Shown in pieces: positions 21,350 to 27,627 of a stretch of 46,974 bases of DNA (position 1 is its first letter; each line of letters opens with the position of its first letter). This DNA is from a virus. The position numbers and the translations under genes are program-made. The DNA is taken from positions 1-46,974 of the IMG/VR virus record IMGVR_UViG_3300048586_000424; one strand, written 5' to 3'. The notes under the pieces are model-generated. The model was not told the DNA's origin. It searched no databases and saw nothing but the letters and a program-made list of their open reading frames with translations.

Positions 21350-21384
21350 GGTCGGGTGACTACTGACTGAAAGGACCCACACCG

Positions 21385-21801
21385 ATGACTACCGAACCCA
21401 CCGCCGCGAAGACCGCCGTCCTGACCCGCTACAACGCGCTCAGGCAAAAGCTCGGTCTTGAACCCCTGCCCACCTGGACGGGCACCCCTGAAGAATTGCT
21501 CGAGGCAATCACCAAGCTCCAGGCGACGGTCGACAAGCCCGCCAAGGGCAAGGCCCAGGGGAAGGCGAAGAAGGCCGACAAGCCCGCCGCCCCTGCCAGC
21601 GATACCTTCACAGTCGCCGACCTGGCCCGCGACCTCGACCGCGACCCCAAGGTGGTCCGCGCAAAGCTGCGGGGCAAGGACCTGCCGCCGTTCGCCGGCG
21701 ACCGCAAGTGGACCTGGTCGAACGAGCACCGCGACCGCGTCGCTTCGCTCGTGAAGGGCACCGCCCCGAAGATGGCTGACGAAGGCGAAGCCAACTTCTA
21801 A
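21385..21801 (+). CDS. Two-module DNA-binding-like protein
   Basis: A 138-residue protein built of two modules joined by a Lys/Ala-rich linker (KPAKGKAQGKAKKADK). Module 1 (YNALRQKLGLEPLPTW, PEELLEAI) resembles the N-terminus of the 23321 protein. Module 2 (FTVADLARDLDRDPKVVRAK, then KWTWSNEHRDRV) resembles the head of the 20393 protein. A likely nucleoid-type or regulatory DNA-binding protein. ATG after leader ACTGAAAGGACC. Confidence 0.72.
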   Translation: MTTEPTAAKTAVLTRYNALRQKLGLEPLPTWTGTPEELLEAITKLQATVDKPAKGKAQGKAKKADKPAAPASDTFTVADLARDLDRDPKVVRAKLRGKDLPPFAGDRKWTWSNEHRDRVASLVKGTAPKMADEGEANF

Positions 21802-21810
21802 TTTTCTTCA

Positions 21811-21839
21811 TTGACAGGGGCAGGCACTCGCATTAGTGA
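21811..21839 (+). promoter_or_regulatory. Promoter before the DUF932 gene
   Basis: Consensus TTGACA (21811-21816), a 17-base spacer and TAGTGA (21834-21839). Nested dyads GACAGG (21813-21818)/CCTGTC (21844-21849) and CACTC/GAGTG overlap it, suggesting an operator. Confidence 0.72.
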
Positions 21840-21884
21840 GTGACCTGTCCCGAATTCCTCGAGACACACTGAAAGGACCTGAAC

Positions 21885-22964
21885 ATGGCTACCATCTACA
21901 AAGCTTCCCGCCAATGGGCCACCCGCCCTTCCGACGAGCGCTTCACTTCGCTCGATGACCTCGTGGCTCACACCCGCCACATCCGCAACACCTCTGCCCA
22001 ACGTGTGCTGAAGCCCACCCAAATCCGCGCAGTCGCCGAAAGCGACGAAGCGCTGAAGCTGCAGGGCCCGTCCGGCCACTCGGTCGACTTCACTCACTGG
22101 TCGTTCGGGCAGCTGTGCCGCACCGCAGGCGCTCCTGCCGCCTACCTGCGTGACCTGCCGGCGCCCCTCGCCGCCGAGTGCATCAACCACGGTCTCGCCG
22201 CCACCGACGAAGCCGAGCTCGGCATCCTGCTCCGCAATCAACCAACCCCCTCGCTGGGTGCTGTGACCGGCCCGTCCTATGGCCGCATCTGGAACGCCGA
22301 CGTGGCGAAGGCAATCCGCGACCGCTTCGGCAACGGCCTTGACGGCGACTTCCGCATCCCAGGGGAGTTCGGCAAGGCGGTGCCTGTGACCAAGCAGAAC
22401 ACCACCCTCTATGCCGGCGACCGTGACATGTTCGTCTTCCTCGCCGACGAGAACAACCGCATCGAGGTGCCCAACCGCCGCAACGGCCAGGCAGGGTCGC
22501 TCTCTCGGGGCTTCTTCGTTTGGAACAGCGAAGTCGGGTCTGCCTCCGTCGGCATCGCCACCTTCCTCTTCGACTACGTCTGCTCCAACCGCATCGTCTG
22601 GGGTGCGACGGAATACAAGGAAGTCCGCCTGCGTCACACCTCGGGCGCACCCAGCCGCTGGTTCGACGAGGTGATGCCGATGGTCGCCGACTACTCGAAA
22701 TCCTCGGCCAAGCCCGTCGAAGACCGCCTGCGTATCGCTCAGGCGACCGTGCTCGACGACGTGTCCGACTTCCTGGGTCGCCGCTTCACCAAGGCACAGG
22801 CCGAAGCCATCCTGCTCGCCCACCAGGCCGACGAGGGTCGCCCGATTGAAACGGTCTGGGATGCCATCACCGGCATCACCGCCTACGCCCGGGACATCGC
22901 CTTCGCCGACAAGCGGGTCGAAGTCGAACGCGAGGCCGGCAAGCTGTTCGACCTGGTCGCCTGA
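21885..22964 (+). CDS. DUF932 family protein
   Basis: A 359-residue protein of the DUF932 phage/plasmid family. Landmarks include HSVDFTHWSFGQLCRTAGAP, YLRDLPAPLAAECINHGL, GPSYGRIWNADV, then FFVWNSEVGSASVGIATFLF and VCSNRIVWG. Members are common in phages and plasmids and are of unknown biochemical function; some are proposed to bind DNA. ATG after leader ACTGAAAGGACC, own promoter, so probably strongly expressed. Confidence 0.85.
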   Translation: MATIYKASRQWATRPSDERFTSLDDLVAHTRHIRNTSAQRVLKPTQIRAVAESDEALKLQGPSGHSVDFTHWSFGQLCRTAGAPAAYLRDLPAPLAAECINHGLAATDEAELGILLRNQPTPSLGAVTGPSYGRIWNADVAKAIRDRFGNGLDGDFRIPGEFGKAVPVTKQNTTLYAGDRDMFVFLADENNRIEVPNRRNGQAGSLSRGFFVWNSEVGSASVGIATFLFDYVCSNRIVWGATEYKEVRLRHTSGAPSRWFDEVMPMVADYSKSSAKPVEDRLRIAQATVLDDVSDFLGRRFTKAQAEAILLAHQADEGRPIETVWDAITGITAYARDIAFADKRVEVEREAGKLFDLVA

Positions 22965-23019
22965 CCCATCCCAGGGGCGGCCCTCACCGGGTCGCCCCAC
23001 CTCTGCCGAAAGGACCCCC

Positions 23020-23208
23020 ATGCCGCTCACATCCCGCGACCTGCTGAACGCCCTCGAAGTGGGGCTCGAGGCATTCGATGACTTCGAGGTCGGCGACCCG
23101 ACCCTGCTAGGCGAAAGCCCTGCCTGGGACGGGGTCGCCGTCAAGGTCATGAACGACCGAGGCCAATGGCAATTCTTCGAGGTGAAGGTCACCGAGGTCG
23201 GCTCCTAA
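23020..23208 (+). CDS. Small acidic protein, unknown
   Basis: A 62-residue acidic protein (MPLTSRDLLNALEVGLEAFD then DFEVGDPTLLG) ending in a beta hairpin-like WQFFEVKVTEVGS. It follows the DUF932 gene by 55 bases containing a GGGGCG...CGCCCC dyad, and uses the leader CCGAAAGGACC. Function unknown. Confidence 0.7.
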   Translation: MPLTSRDLLNALEVGLEAFDDFEVGDPTLLGESPAWDGVAVKVMNDRGQWQFFEVKVTEVGS

Positions 23209-23220
23209 GAAAAAACTTCA

Positions 23221-23262
23221 GACAGCCACGAGTTTCTCCTTGAGACTCTGTGGCTGTCTTCT
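23221..23262 (+). terminator. Hairpin overlapping a promoter
   Basis: GACAGCCAC (23221-23229) pairs perfectly with GTGGCTGTC (23250-23258), 20-base loop, then TTCTTAT. It reads as a terminator for the 23020 gene but spans the -35 and spacer of the next promoter, so it could equally be an operator. Confidence 0.55.
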
Positions 23263-23268
23263 TATGTA
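23240..23268 (+). promoter_or_regulatory. Promoter before the 23321 gene
   Basis: TTGAGA (23240-23245), a 17-base spacer and TATGTA (23263-23268), with the same TCTCCTTGAG...TCTTATGTA context as the 3609 promoter. Confidence 0.78.
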
Positions 23269-23320
23269 TGGGTCATCGCCAAGGGGCTGTTCCCGAGGCA
23301 CACACTGAAAGGACCTGAAC

Positions 23321-23626
23321 ATGACCGACATCTACAACGCTCGCACCGCCGACCTGCTCGTCCGCCTGAACGCTGCCCGCGTGGCGCTGGGTCGCACCCC
23401 GCTGAAGGCCTGGAAGGCTTCGCGCCAGGAACTCATCAACCACGTCCTGGGCTTCGAAGCTTCCGCCGCGACCGCCGTCGTGAAGGCACCCGCCAAGGCC
23501 CGCAAGGCGAAGGCGACCAAGGCCGACCGCCGCGAGCGTCGCCGCTGGGCTGAAACCGAAGGGCTCGACCGCAAGGCCGCCAAGGTGCTGCGCGCCAAGC
23601 TCCGCAAGGCTGCCAAGGCCGCCTGA
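23321..23626 (+). CDS. Basic nucleoid-like protein
   Basis: A 101-residue, very basic protein. The N-terminal module (LVRLNAARVALGRTPLKAWK, then SRQELINHVLGF) is shared with the 21385 protein; the rest is Lys/Ala/Arg-rich (VVKAPAKARKAKATKADRRE) and ends with KVLRAKLRKAAKAA. Third member of a small family with the 20393 and 21385 proteins. Probably binds DNA. ATG after leader ACTGAAAGGACC. Confidence 0.75.
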   Translation: MTDIYNARTADLLVRLNAARVALGRTPLKAWKASRQELINHVLGFEASAATAVVKAPAKARKAKATKADRRERRRWAETEGLDRKAAKVLRAKLRKAAKAA

Positions 23627-23651
23627 ACCTCAACCCCTCCTCCCCCCTGAG

Positions 23652-23680
23652 CCCCCTGTCCTAACCGGCAGGGGGTTCTT
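23652..23680 (+). terminator. Terminator after the 23321 gene
   Basis: CCCCCTG (23652-23658) pairs with CAGGGGG (23669-23675) around a 10-base loop, followed by TTCTT. The 120 bases from here to the promoter at 23768 show no gene I can support. Confidence 0.7.
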
Positions 23681-23767
23681 CATGTGTGTCCCAGGGGTGC
23701 ACCCCCAGCGCTCGACCTATCGGCGGCCAGCCGGCTTCTAATGCGTTCCTGGCACCACGATTTATCA

Positions 23768-23796
23768 TTGAGTTACACATCGACCCCAGATATGTA
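23768..23796 (+). promoter_or_regulatory. Promoter of the last early unit, leaderless
   Basis: TTGAGT (23768-23773), a 17-base spacer and TATGTA (23791-23796). The ATG of the next frame begins seven bases after the -10, at the expected transcription start, and there is no ribosome-binding site, so the message would be leaderless. Confidence 0.68.
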
Positions 23797-23802
23797 GTTA
23801 AC

Positions 23803-23946
23803 ATGGATACCGCAATTCTTACCTTGACCTGGGCCCAGCACCGTTACCCGTGGTGCACCCCCAAGCGGGTGGGCATTGCCTTCCTCATCGCCAATGAGCT
23901 GAGGGGCTTGCTCATTGCTGGTGAAGTTTTCAAAGCCCTCTTCTGA
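23803..23946 (+). CDS. Small hydrophobic protein, leaderless start
   Basis: A 47-residue frame, MDTAILTLTWAQHRYPWC then TPKRVGIAFLIANELRGLLI and AGEVFKALF. A longer frame from 23686 exists, but the promoter at 23768-23796 lies inside it, so the ATG at 23803 is preferred. Amphipathic to hydrophobic helix at the end; function unknown. Followed by the membrane gene cluster. Confidence 0.55.
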   Translation: MDTAILTLTWAQHRYPWCTPKRVGIAFLIANELRGLLIAGEVFKALF

Positions 23947-23957
23947 GGAACACCGAC

Positions 23958-24164
23958 ATGGCTGAACATCAAGAGTCGAATGCCCGGCAGGGTCACCTCC
24001 TCACGGCGGGCATCAGCCTGACCCTGGGACTGGCCGTCGGGTTGCTGCTGGGGCTGAACGTGTTGGGCGACAGCCGCCAGGTCAATCAGACCACCACCGT
24101 CTACTGCGATGACACGGGCCGGCCCATCCAGGTCGAGCCGCTGCGAGTCCTGCCGGGGGAGTGA
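23958..24164 (+). CDS. Signal-anchor-type membrane protein
   Basis: A 68-residue protein with a polar start (MAEHQESNARQGH), one hydrophobic helix (LLTAGISLTLGLAVGLLLGL) and an outward-looking tail with one Cys (TTTVYCDDTGRPIQVE). The last codons CCG GGG GAG TGA contain a run of five G and the next gene starts in the -1 frame by GTGA overlap. Probably an inner-membrane protein working with the following genes. Confidence 0.7.
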   Translation: MAEHQESNARQGHLLTAGISLTLGLAVGLLLGLNVLGDSRQVNQTTTVYCDDTGRPIQVEPLRVLPGE

Positions 24165-24526
24165 CGGCCCCGCCCATCCCCGCCGAGGTGACTCGGTTGG
24201 GGTGGGACATCGGGGAACCCTCGCCCACACACTGGCCGCCTGCTCAGCCCTCGCCGATGCAAGGACCCCTGGGCCCCCCGTTCTTGCCTGAGCTCGCGCT
24301 CTACCCTGTGCCACAAGTCGAACCCCTCGCCTCGCCGGTGTGGGTCGCCTTCTGGCCGGGGTACTTCCCGCCCGGGGGCTTTGTCATCGACGGCGGTGGC
24401 GGGGGCACCGTGTCGCCCCCTGCCATCCCCGAGCCCGCGACCTGGGCAACCCTGCTCATCGGCTTCGGTGCCGTGGGCGTCGCTGCGAGGAGGAAGGGAT
24501 GGGCTTCATCATCGGCTTCGGGGTAG
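24161..24526 (+). CDS. PEPxxWA-CTERM-like tail-anchored protein
   Basis: A 121-residue protein, Pro-rich in the first 85 residues (WPPAQPSPMQGPLGPPFLPE), then a Gly stretch (GGGGGTV) and a near-consensus exosortase sorting signal: PEPATWA, a hydrophobic segment (TLLIGFGAVGVAA) and the basic stop RRK. In bacteria, especially sphingomonads, this signal marks exported proteins cut and anchored by an exosortase. Nine residues follow RRK, and there is no N-terminal signal peptide. It overlaps the upstream anchor gene in the -1 frame, so a frameshift fusion would supply the missing signal. Host-derived decoy or envelope protein; role unknown. Confidence 0.65.
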   Translation: MTAPPIPAEVTRLGWDIGEPSPTHWPPAQPSPMQGPLGPPFLPELALYPVPQVEPLASPVWVAFWPGYFPPGGFVIDGGGGGTVSPPAIPEPATWATLLIGFGAVGVAARRKGWASSSASG

Positions 24527-24612
24527 GGGGCCTCGTCGGGATTGCCATCGGCTTGATCGTCGGCATCACCATCGGGGTTCGCATCTTCGACATCATTCAG
24601 GGTCGGACCTGA
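24499..24612 (+). CDS. Glycine-zipper membrane peptide
   Basis: A 37-residue frame: MGFIIGFGVGGLVGIAIGLI then VGITIGVRIFDIIQGRT. Almost the whole peptide is one membrane helix with repeated GxxxG spacing, which favours oligomers. RBS GGAGGAAGG just upstream. It overlaps the end of the PEP-CTERM-like gene and is the last plus-strand gene. Possibly a small pore or holin-like protein; unproven. Confidence 0.65.
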   Translation: MGFIIGFGVGGLVGIAIGLIVGITIGVRIFDIIQGRT

Positions 24613-24661
24613 CATACCAAAAAGCCCGGGCAGCGAGAGCTACCCGGGCTTCCTGGTATGT
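24612..24661. terminator. Bidirectional terminator between early and late units
   Basis: Outer arms ACATACCA (24612-24619) and TGGTATGT (24654-24661) enclose AAGCCCGGG (24622-24630) and CCCGGGCTT (24643-24651). The A-run before the inner stem gives a U-run when read on minus. It lies between the convergent 24499 gene and the 24685 lipoprotein gene. Confidence 0.85.
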
Positions 24662-24684
24662 GGCGAAGGCGAGGCGCGCGAGTA

Positions 24685-25056
24685 CTACCAGCGCAGCTCC
24701 TCGGGCACCAGCTCGGCCGGCGGCAGAGGCAGCGTCCCCTCGGCCTGTGCTTCGGTCGCCGCGTCGGCCTGGCGGAACACCGTCACCTGCTCGGCGCTCA
24801 TCGGCACCATCGGGCAAGCCGCATTGACCTGTCCCAGGGTGAGCAGAGCCGCGTTGCGGATGAGCATCGCCGTCGCACAGTACTTCTCCGTGTCGGGAGT
24901 CTCAGCGCCCATCGGGCAAGTGGCGTCGATTGCGGCGATGGTGGTGAGGGCGGCCTGGCGAATGCCGGGTGCCTTCTCACAGGTCTGGCCGATTTGGGTG
25001 GTCGTGCAGGCGGTCAGCGCGAGCAGCGCCCCGACTGCGAACATCATGCTTCTCAT
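24685..25056 (-). CDS. Lipoprotein at the end of the late operon
   Basis: A 123-residue protein with a lipoprotein signal (MRSMMFAVGALLALTACTTT; lipobox LTAC, Cys17). The mature part has several Cys (TCEKAPG, TCPMG, YCATA, ACPMV) that may form disulfides in the periplasm, and a Pro-rich end (PLPPAELVPEE). Strong RBS (GAGGAGAGG). Placed right after the endolysin, it could be an outer-membrane spanin partner or a superinfection-exclusion lipoprotein. No spanin sequence is recognised, so the role is open. Confidence 0.75.
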   Translation of the reverse strand: MRSMMFAVGALLALTACTTTQIGQTCEKAPGIRQAALTTIAAIDATCPMGAETPDTEKYCATAMLIRNAALLTLGQVNAACPMVPMSAEQVTVFRQADAATEAQAEGTLPLPPAELVPEELRW

Positions 25057-25076
25057 ATTGCCTCTCCTCTGCCCGA

Positions 25077-25724
25077 CTAACGGAACAAGCGACGCGCTCG
25101 GGCCTTACGCGCTCGCCGGTCAGTGATACCGTTCGGCACCCCTGTTCTCTTGTTGATGCCATTGATGGCCGCGGAGATGGCCGTGGTCATCCCTCTGTCG
25201 GCCAGCTGGTTCAGGTTCAGCCCGTCACGCGTCCGCCGGTGTGTCCAGTAGGCGATGGCGATGCGGACTGAGTGGCGAGGCTGCTCGAGCATCTCAGGGA
25301 ACGCCTCGAGCGGCAGGTCAACCAGCTTGCCGTAGTGCCCGTAGTTCCACCGGCCGGTCAGCTGGATGAGCCCCCTGCCCCGATACTTGAACCCATCCCC
25401 AGGCTGATTGTTTCCCAGGGTCTCGCTGCCTTCATAGGCCCGCTGTGCGCGGGTCGGGCCCCACACCTCGACGTCGGCGTTGAAGCCGCTGCTCTCGTGG
25501 CCGATTTCGCCGAGCCACTCCACAAGGCGGTGCTCGTTATCGAGAATGCCACTCGAGGGCATGAGGTCTCGCAGGTGAGGAGCCAGCACAAGGGCGCGCT
25601 CAGGCCGGCACCCACAGTAGCGCAGGAGGGCAGTCCAGGTGCGAACGCCCCACTTGCCGTCAATGGGCCCGGGGTCGAACCCGTTGACCACTAGATTGCG
25701 CTGCATCAGCGATACATAGTGCAT
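25077..25724 (-). CDS. GH19-type endolysin
   Basis: A 215-residue lysis enzyme. The N-terminal about 35 residues look like a peptidoglycan-binding repeat (MQRNLVVNGFDPGPIDGKWG then VRTWTALLRY). The catalytic part is chitinase-19/lysozyme-like: WLGEIGHESSGF (catalytic Glu in GHES), YRGRGLIQLTGRWNY and HSVRIAIAYW. No signal peptide, so export depends on a holin. The ATG at 25724 is chosen because GGGAG lies before it; a frame extension to 25757 has no RBS and runs into an inverted repeat. Confidence 0.86.
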   Translation of the reverse strand: MHYVSLMQRNLVVNGFDPGPIDGKWGVRTWTALLRYCGCRPERALVLAPHLRDLMPSSGILDNEHRLVEWLGEIGHESSGFNADVEVWGPTRAQRAYEGSETLGNNQPGDGFKYRGRGLIQLTGRWNYGHYGKLVDLPLEAFPEMLEQPRHSVRIAIAYWTHRRTRDGLNLNQLADRGMTTAISAAINGINKRTGVPNGITDRRARKARARRLFR

Positions 25725-25746
25725 TCGATGCTCCCAAGAATTCGCA

Positions 25747-25826
25747 TAGAAGCGCATCAGCTAGGAAAGCGAGAGCGTAGGGTATGTACCTACAGCATTT
25801 CAATTCACCCGGCTGATGCGCTTCTA
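25747..25826. repeat. Long inverted repeat between holin-like gene and endolysin
   Basis: TAGAAGCGCATCAGC (25747-25761) and GCTGATGCGCTTCTA (25812-25826) are perfect 15-base inverted arms with a 50-base loop that holds a smaller dyad, GTAGG/CCTAC. It lies just upstream of the endolysin start on the minus strand, so in the late mRNA it could delay endolysin translation or protect processed ends. TTAGAAGCGCAT also occurs at 9486-9497. Confidence 0.7.
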
Positions 25827-25838
25827 AGGCGTCCTGAT

Positions 25839-26063
25839 TTATTCGTCGCCCTTCGGCGGTTCCTTCTTCGAGGCAACCAGGCCCCCGCCGACGGCAACGC
25901 CCCCGAGTAGGAACAGCATCACCTCTCGATAGTCGGCCCAGGTACCACCGAGGTGAAGGGCGGCAACCAGGAACAGGGTGCCACACACCCCGATGATTGC
26001 GAGCCCTGCCCAGGTCGACGGTTCTTGTGCTCGCATATTCAACCACTCCTTCATGTTCGACAT
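25839..26063 (-). CDS. Holin-like two-span membrane protein
   Basis: A 74-residue protein beginning MSNMKEWLNMRAQEPSTW with two hydrophobic segments (AGLAIIGVCGTLFLVAAL and VMLFLLGGVAVGGGLVA) and a charged tail (SKKEPPKGDE). Size, topology and position next to the endolysin are those of class II holins. Strong RBS (AAAGGAG). Family membership cannot be fixed by eye. Confidence 0.72.
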   Translation of the reverse strand: MSNMKEWLNMRAQEPSTWAGLAIIGVCGTLFLVAALHLGGTWADYREVMLFLLGGVAVGGGLVASKKEPPKGDE

Positions 26064-26075
26064 TGGTGTTCTCCT

Positions 26076-26390
26076 TTACTGAGGTGGGGTCCGAAGATGC
26101 GGCATGACCTTCTCGAGGAATACCCACACACTGCCCGCAAAAGTCAGCAAGGCAGTGCCGATGCCGGCCGCCCATTTGACGACCCCCAACATCACACCGG
26201 CTGCCTGCCAGGCTTCGACGAGTTCTTTCGTGTCACCCTCCAACTCCTTAAACTTGTCCTTGAGCGGCTTCAGGTCGTTTAGCTGGGTGGACATGTCCGT
26301 TTGGTTTTGAAGTACTTGGTTGAGCAGGTCGTGGATGACCTTATACTGCGCAGATATATCCGCCATCTTCTGACGGTCATCATTGTTCAT
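26076..26390 (-). CDS. Coiled-coil protein with C-terminal membrane helix
   Basis: A 104-residue protein: a long helical region (KVIHDLLNQVLQNQTDMSTQ, then LKDKFKELEGDTKELVEAW) followed by one membrane helix (GVMLGVVKWAAGIGTALLTF). Proteins of this plan are common in phage lysis cassettes, as holin partners or inner-membrane spanin-like components. It lies directly upstream of the holin-like gene on the same transcript. Function inferred only from context. Confidence 0.7.
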   Translation of the reverse strand: MNNDDRQKMADISAQYKVIHDLLNQVLQNQTDMSTQLNDLKPLKDKFKELEGDTKELVEAWQAAGVMLGVVKWAAGIGTALLTFAGSVWVFLEKVMPHLRTPPQ

Positions 26391-26474
26391 GGTTTTCTCC
26401 GTCAGTTGATGAGGATGAGCCGTCTCCGACCTGAAGCAGGAGGGGTCGGGTCAATGCTAAGCAATGCGGCAATC

Positions 26475-27620
26475 TTACTGAACCTCGCCAACCAGAGTGA
26501 AGCTTGCTAGGGCCGCGGTTGCGTCAGGAGTCGCAGGAGCTACGATCTTCAATCTGTCACCTACAACCAAGGATACAGCTCCACCAGCGGTGTTGAAGGT
26601 GAACGCGCCGCCGGTGGAAACGGTGATAGTTCCAACGCTTGAACCGTTGACTTGAACGTTCATCACAAAGCTTGACGTAGGGTTGGTTTCGATGTGGCCG
26701 ACGGATCCGGCAAAGTTATCAGGGAACGTGACATTAGCAGGAAGCGCGTGTATCAACAACACCTCGCTGGCCGTAGGCGTAGTGGTAAAAAACCCACCGA
26801 AGCGATACGCTCTGGTGAACGCGGCTACTTCGAAACCCTGGGACACTCCGCTAGACCACGCAGCTGGCACCCAGCGTTGTACATTGTACCACTTAGCTCC
26901 ATCTGACGAAGTTTGGAGCACCACAGCCGTCGGCATGTGGGTGGGCGAACCGGATACGGGCATGAGTTCGATTTCAGAAACGAATTTTGACGACCCGAAA
27001 TCAATCGCCCACCAGCAGGGGTCGTTACTTCCAGAAACAGTCCCCCACCAGGTAGCCGTATTTCCGTCTCGAGCTTTATTAGCCGAATAGGTTCCGGAAA
27101 ATTGACTTGAGGCCGAGGCTGTTCCTCCGGCAATGAGGGAACCTGCGTCATCTCTGAAGTAGATTTCAGAAATTGAGCAAAAGTTGGGATCTGATGTATT
27201 CTCGATGAACAGCCTGAGATACCGGGTGTTCAACATAAGAGATTTAGGACTGCTTCCACCGCCTCCAGAAGAGGCTTCAACCCAAGCAGAACCGTCATAC
27301 CGAATAAGGATGTCCTCATCGCGAACCCACAGCTCGGTGCCCTCCACCGCGACGGTGACGAACAGCCAGCCGTTGGTCGCGTTGACCCCCAGAGCAATCG
27401 CCAGTTTGCCCGCCTGCCCTGCCCACAGGCCGGTCGGTGAAGCGGCGATAAGGTACCGAGCACCGTCAGCACAGGTGCCGGGAGGCGCGGTGAGGTCGCG
27501 GTCCTGGATGGTGGACTTGACAGCGAAGGCGTCGAGGTACCGAAGCGCTTCGTTAACCGTGAACCACGGGGTCGACTGTGCTGCTGCCCACTCAGGGCCT
27601 CCGGTGATGGGAAGTGTCAT
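26475..27620 (-). CDS. DUF2793 plus F5/8C-like receptor-binding protein
   Basis: A 381-residue tail protein. Residues about 1-115 resemble DUF2793 (TVNEALRYLDAFAV, GWLFVTVAVEGTELWV, ILIRYDGSAW), found at the ends of alphaproteobacterial phage and GTA tails. After a Gly linker (SSGGGGSS) comes a discoidin/F5/8 type C-like domain (about 130-255: NTRYLRLFIENTSDPNFCSI, WWAIDFGSSKFVSEIEL, LQTSSDGAKWYNVQRW), a sugar-binding fold. The C-terminal part is a further beta domain. Base composition from about 26480 to 27240 is less GC-rich than neighbouring genes, suggesting acquisition of the binding part. Likely the host-recognition protein. Confidence 0.78.
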   Translation of the reverse strand: MTLPITGGPEWAAAQSTPWFTVNEALRYLDAFAVKSTIQDRDLTAPPGTCADGARYLIAASPTGLWAGQAGKLAIALGVNATNGWLFVTVAVEGTELWVRDEDILIRYDGSAWVEASSGGGGSSPKSLMLNTRYLRLFIENTSDPNFCSISEIYFRDDAGSLIAGGTASASSQFSGTYSANKARDGNTATWWGTVSGSNDPCWWAIDFGSSKFVSEIELMPVSGSPTHMPTAVVLQTSSDGAKWYNVQRWVPAAWSSGVSQGFEVAAFTRAYRFGGFFTTTPTASEVLLIHALPANVTFPDNFAGSVGHIETNPTSSFVMNVQVNGSSVGTITVSTGGAFTFNTAGGAVSLVVGDRLKIVAPATPDATAALASFTLVGEVQ

Positions 27621-27627
27621 AGTTTCC

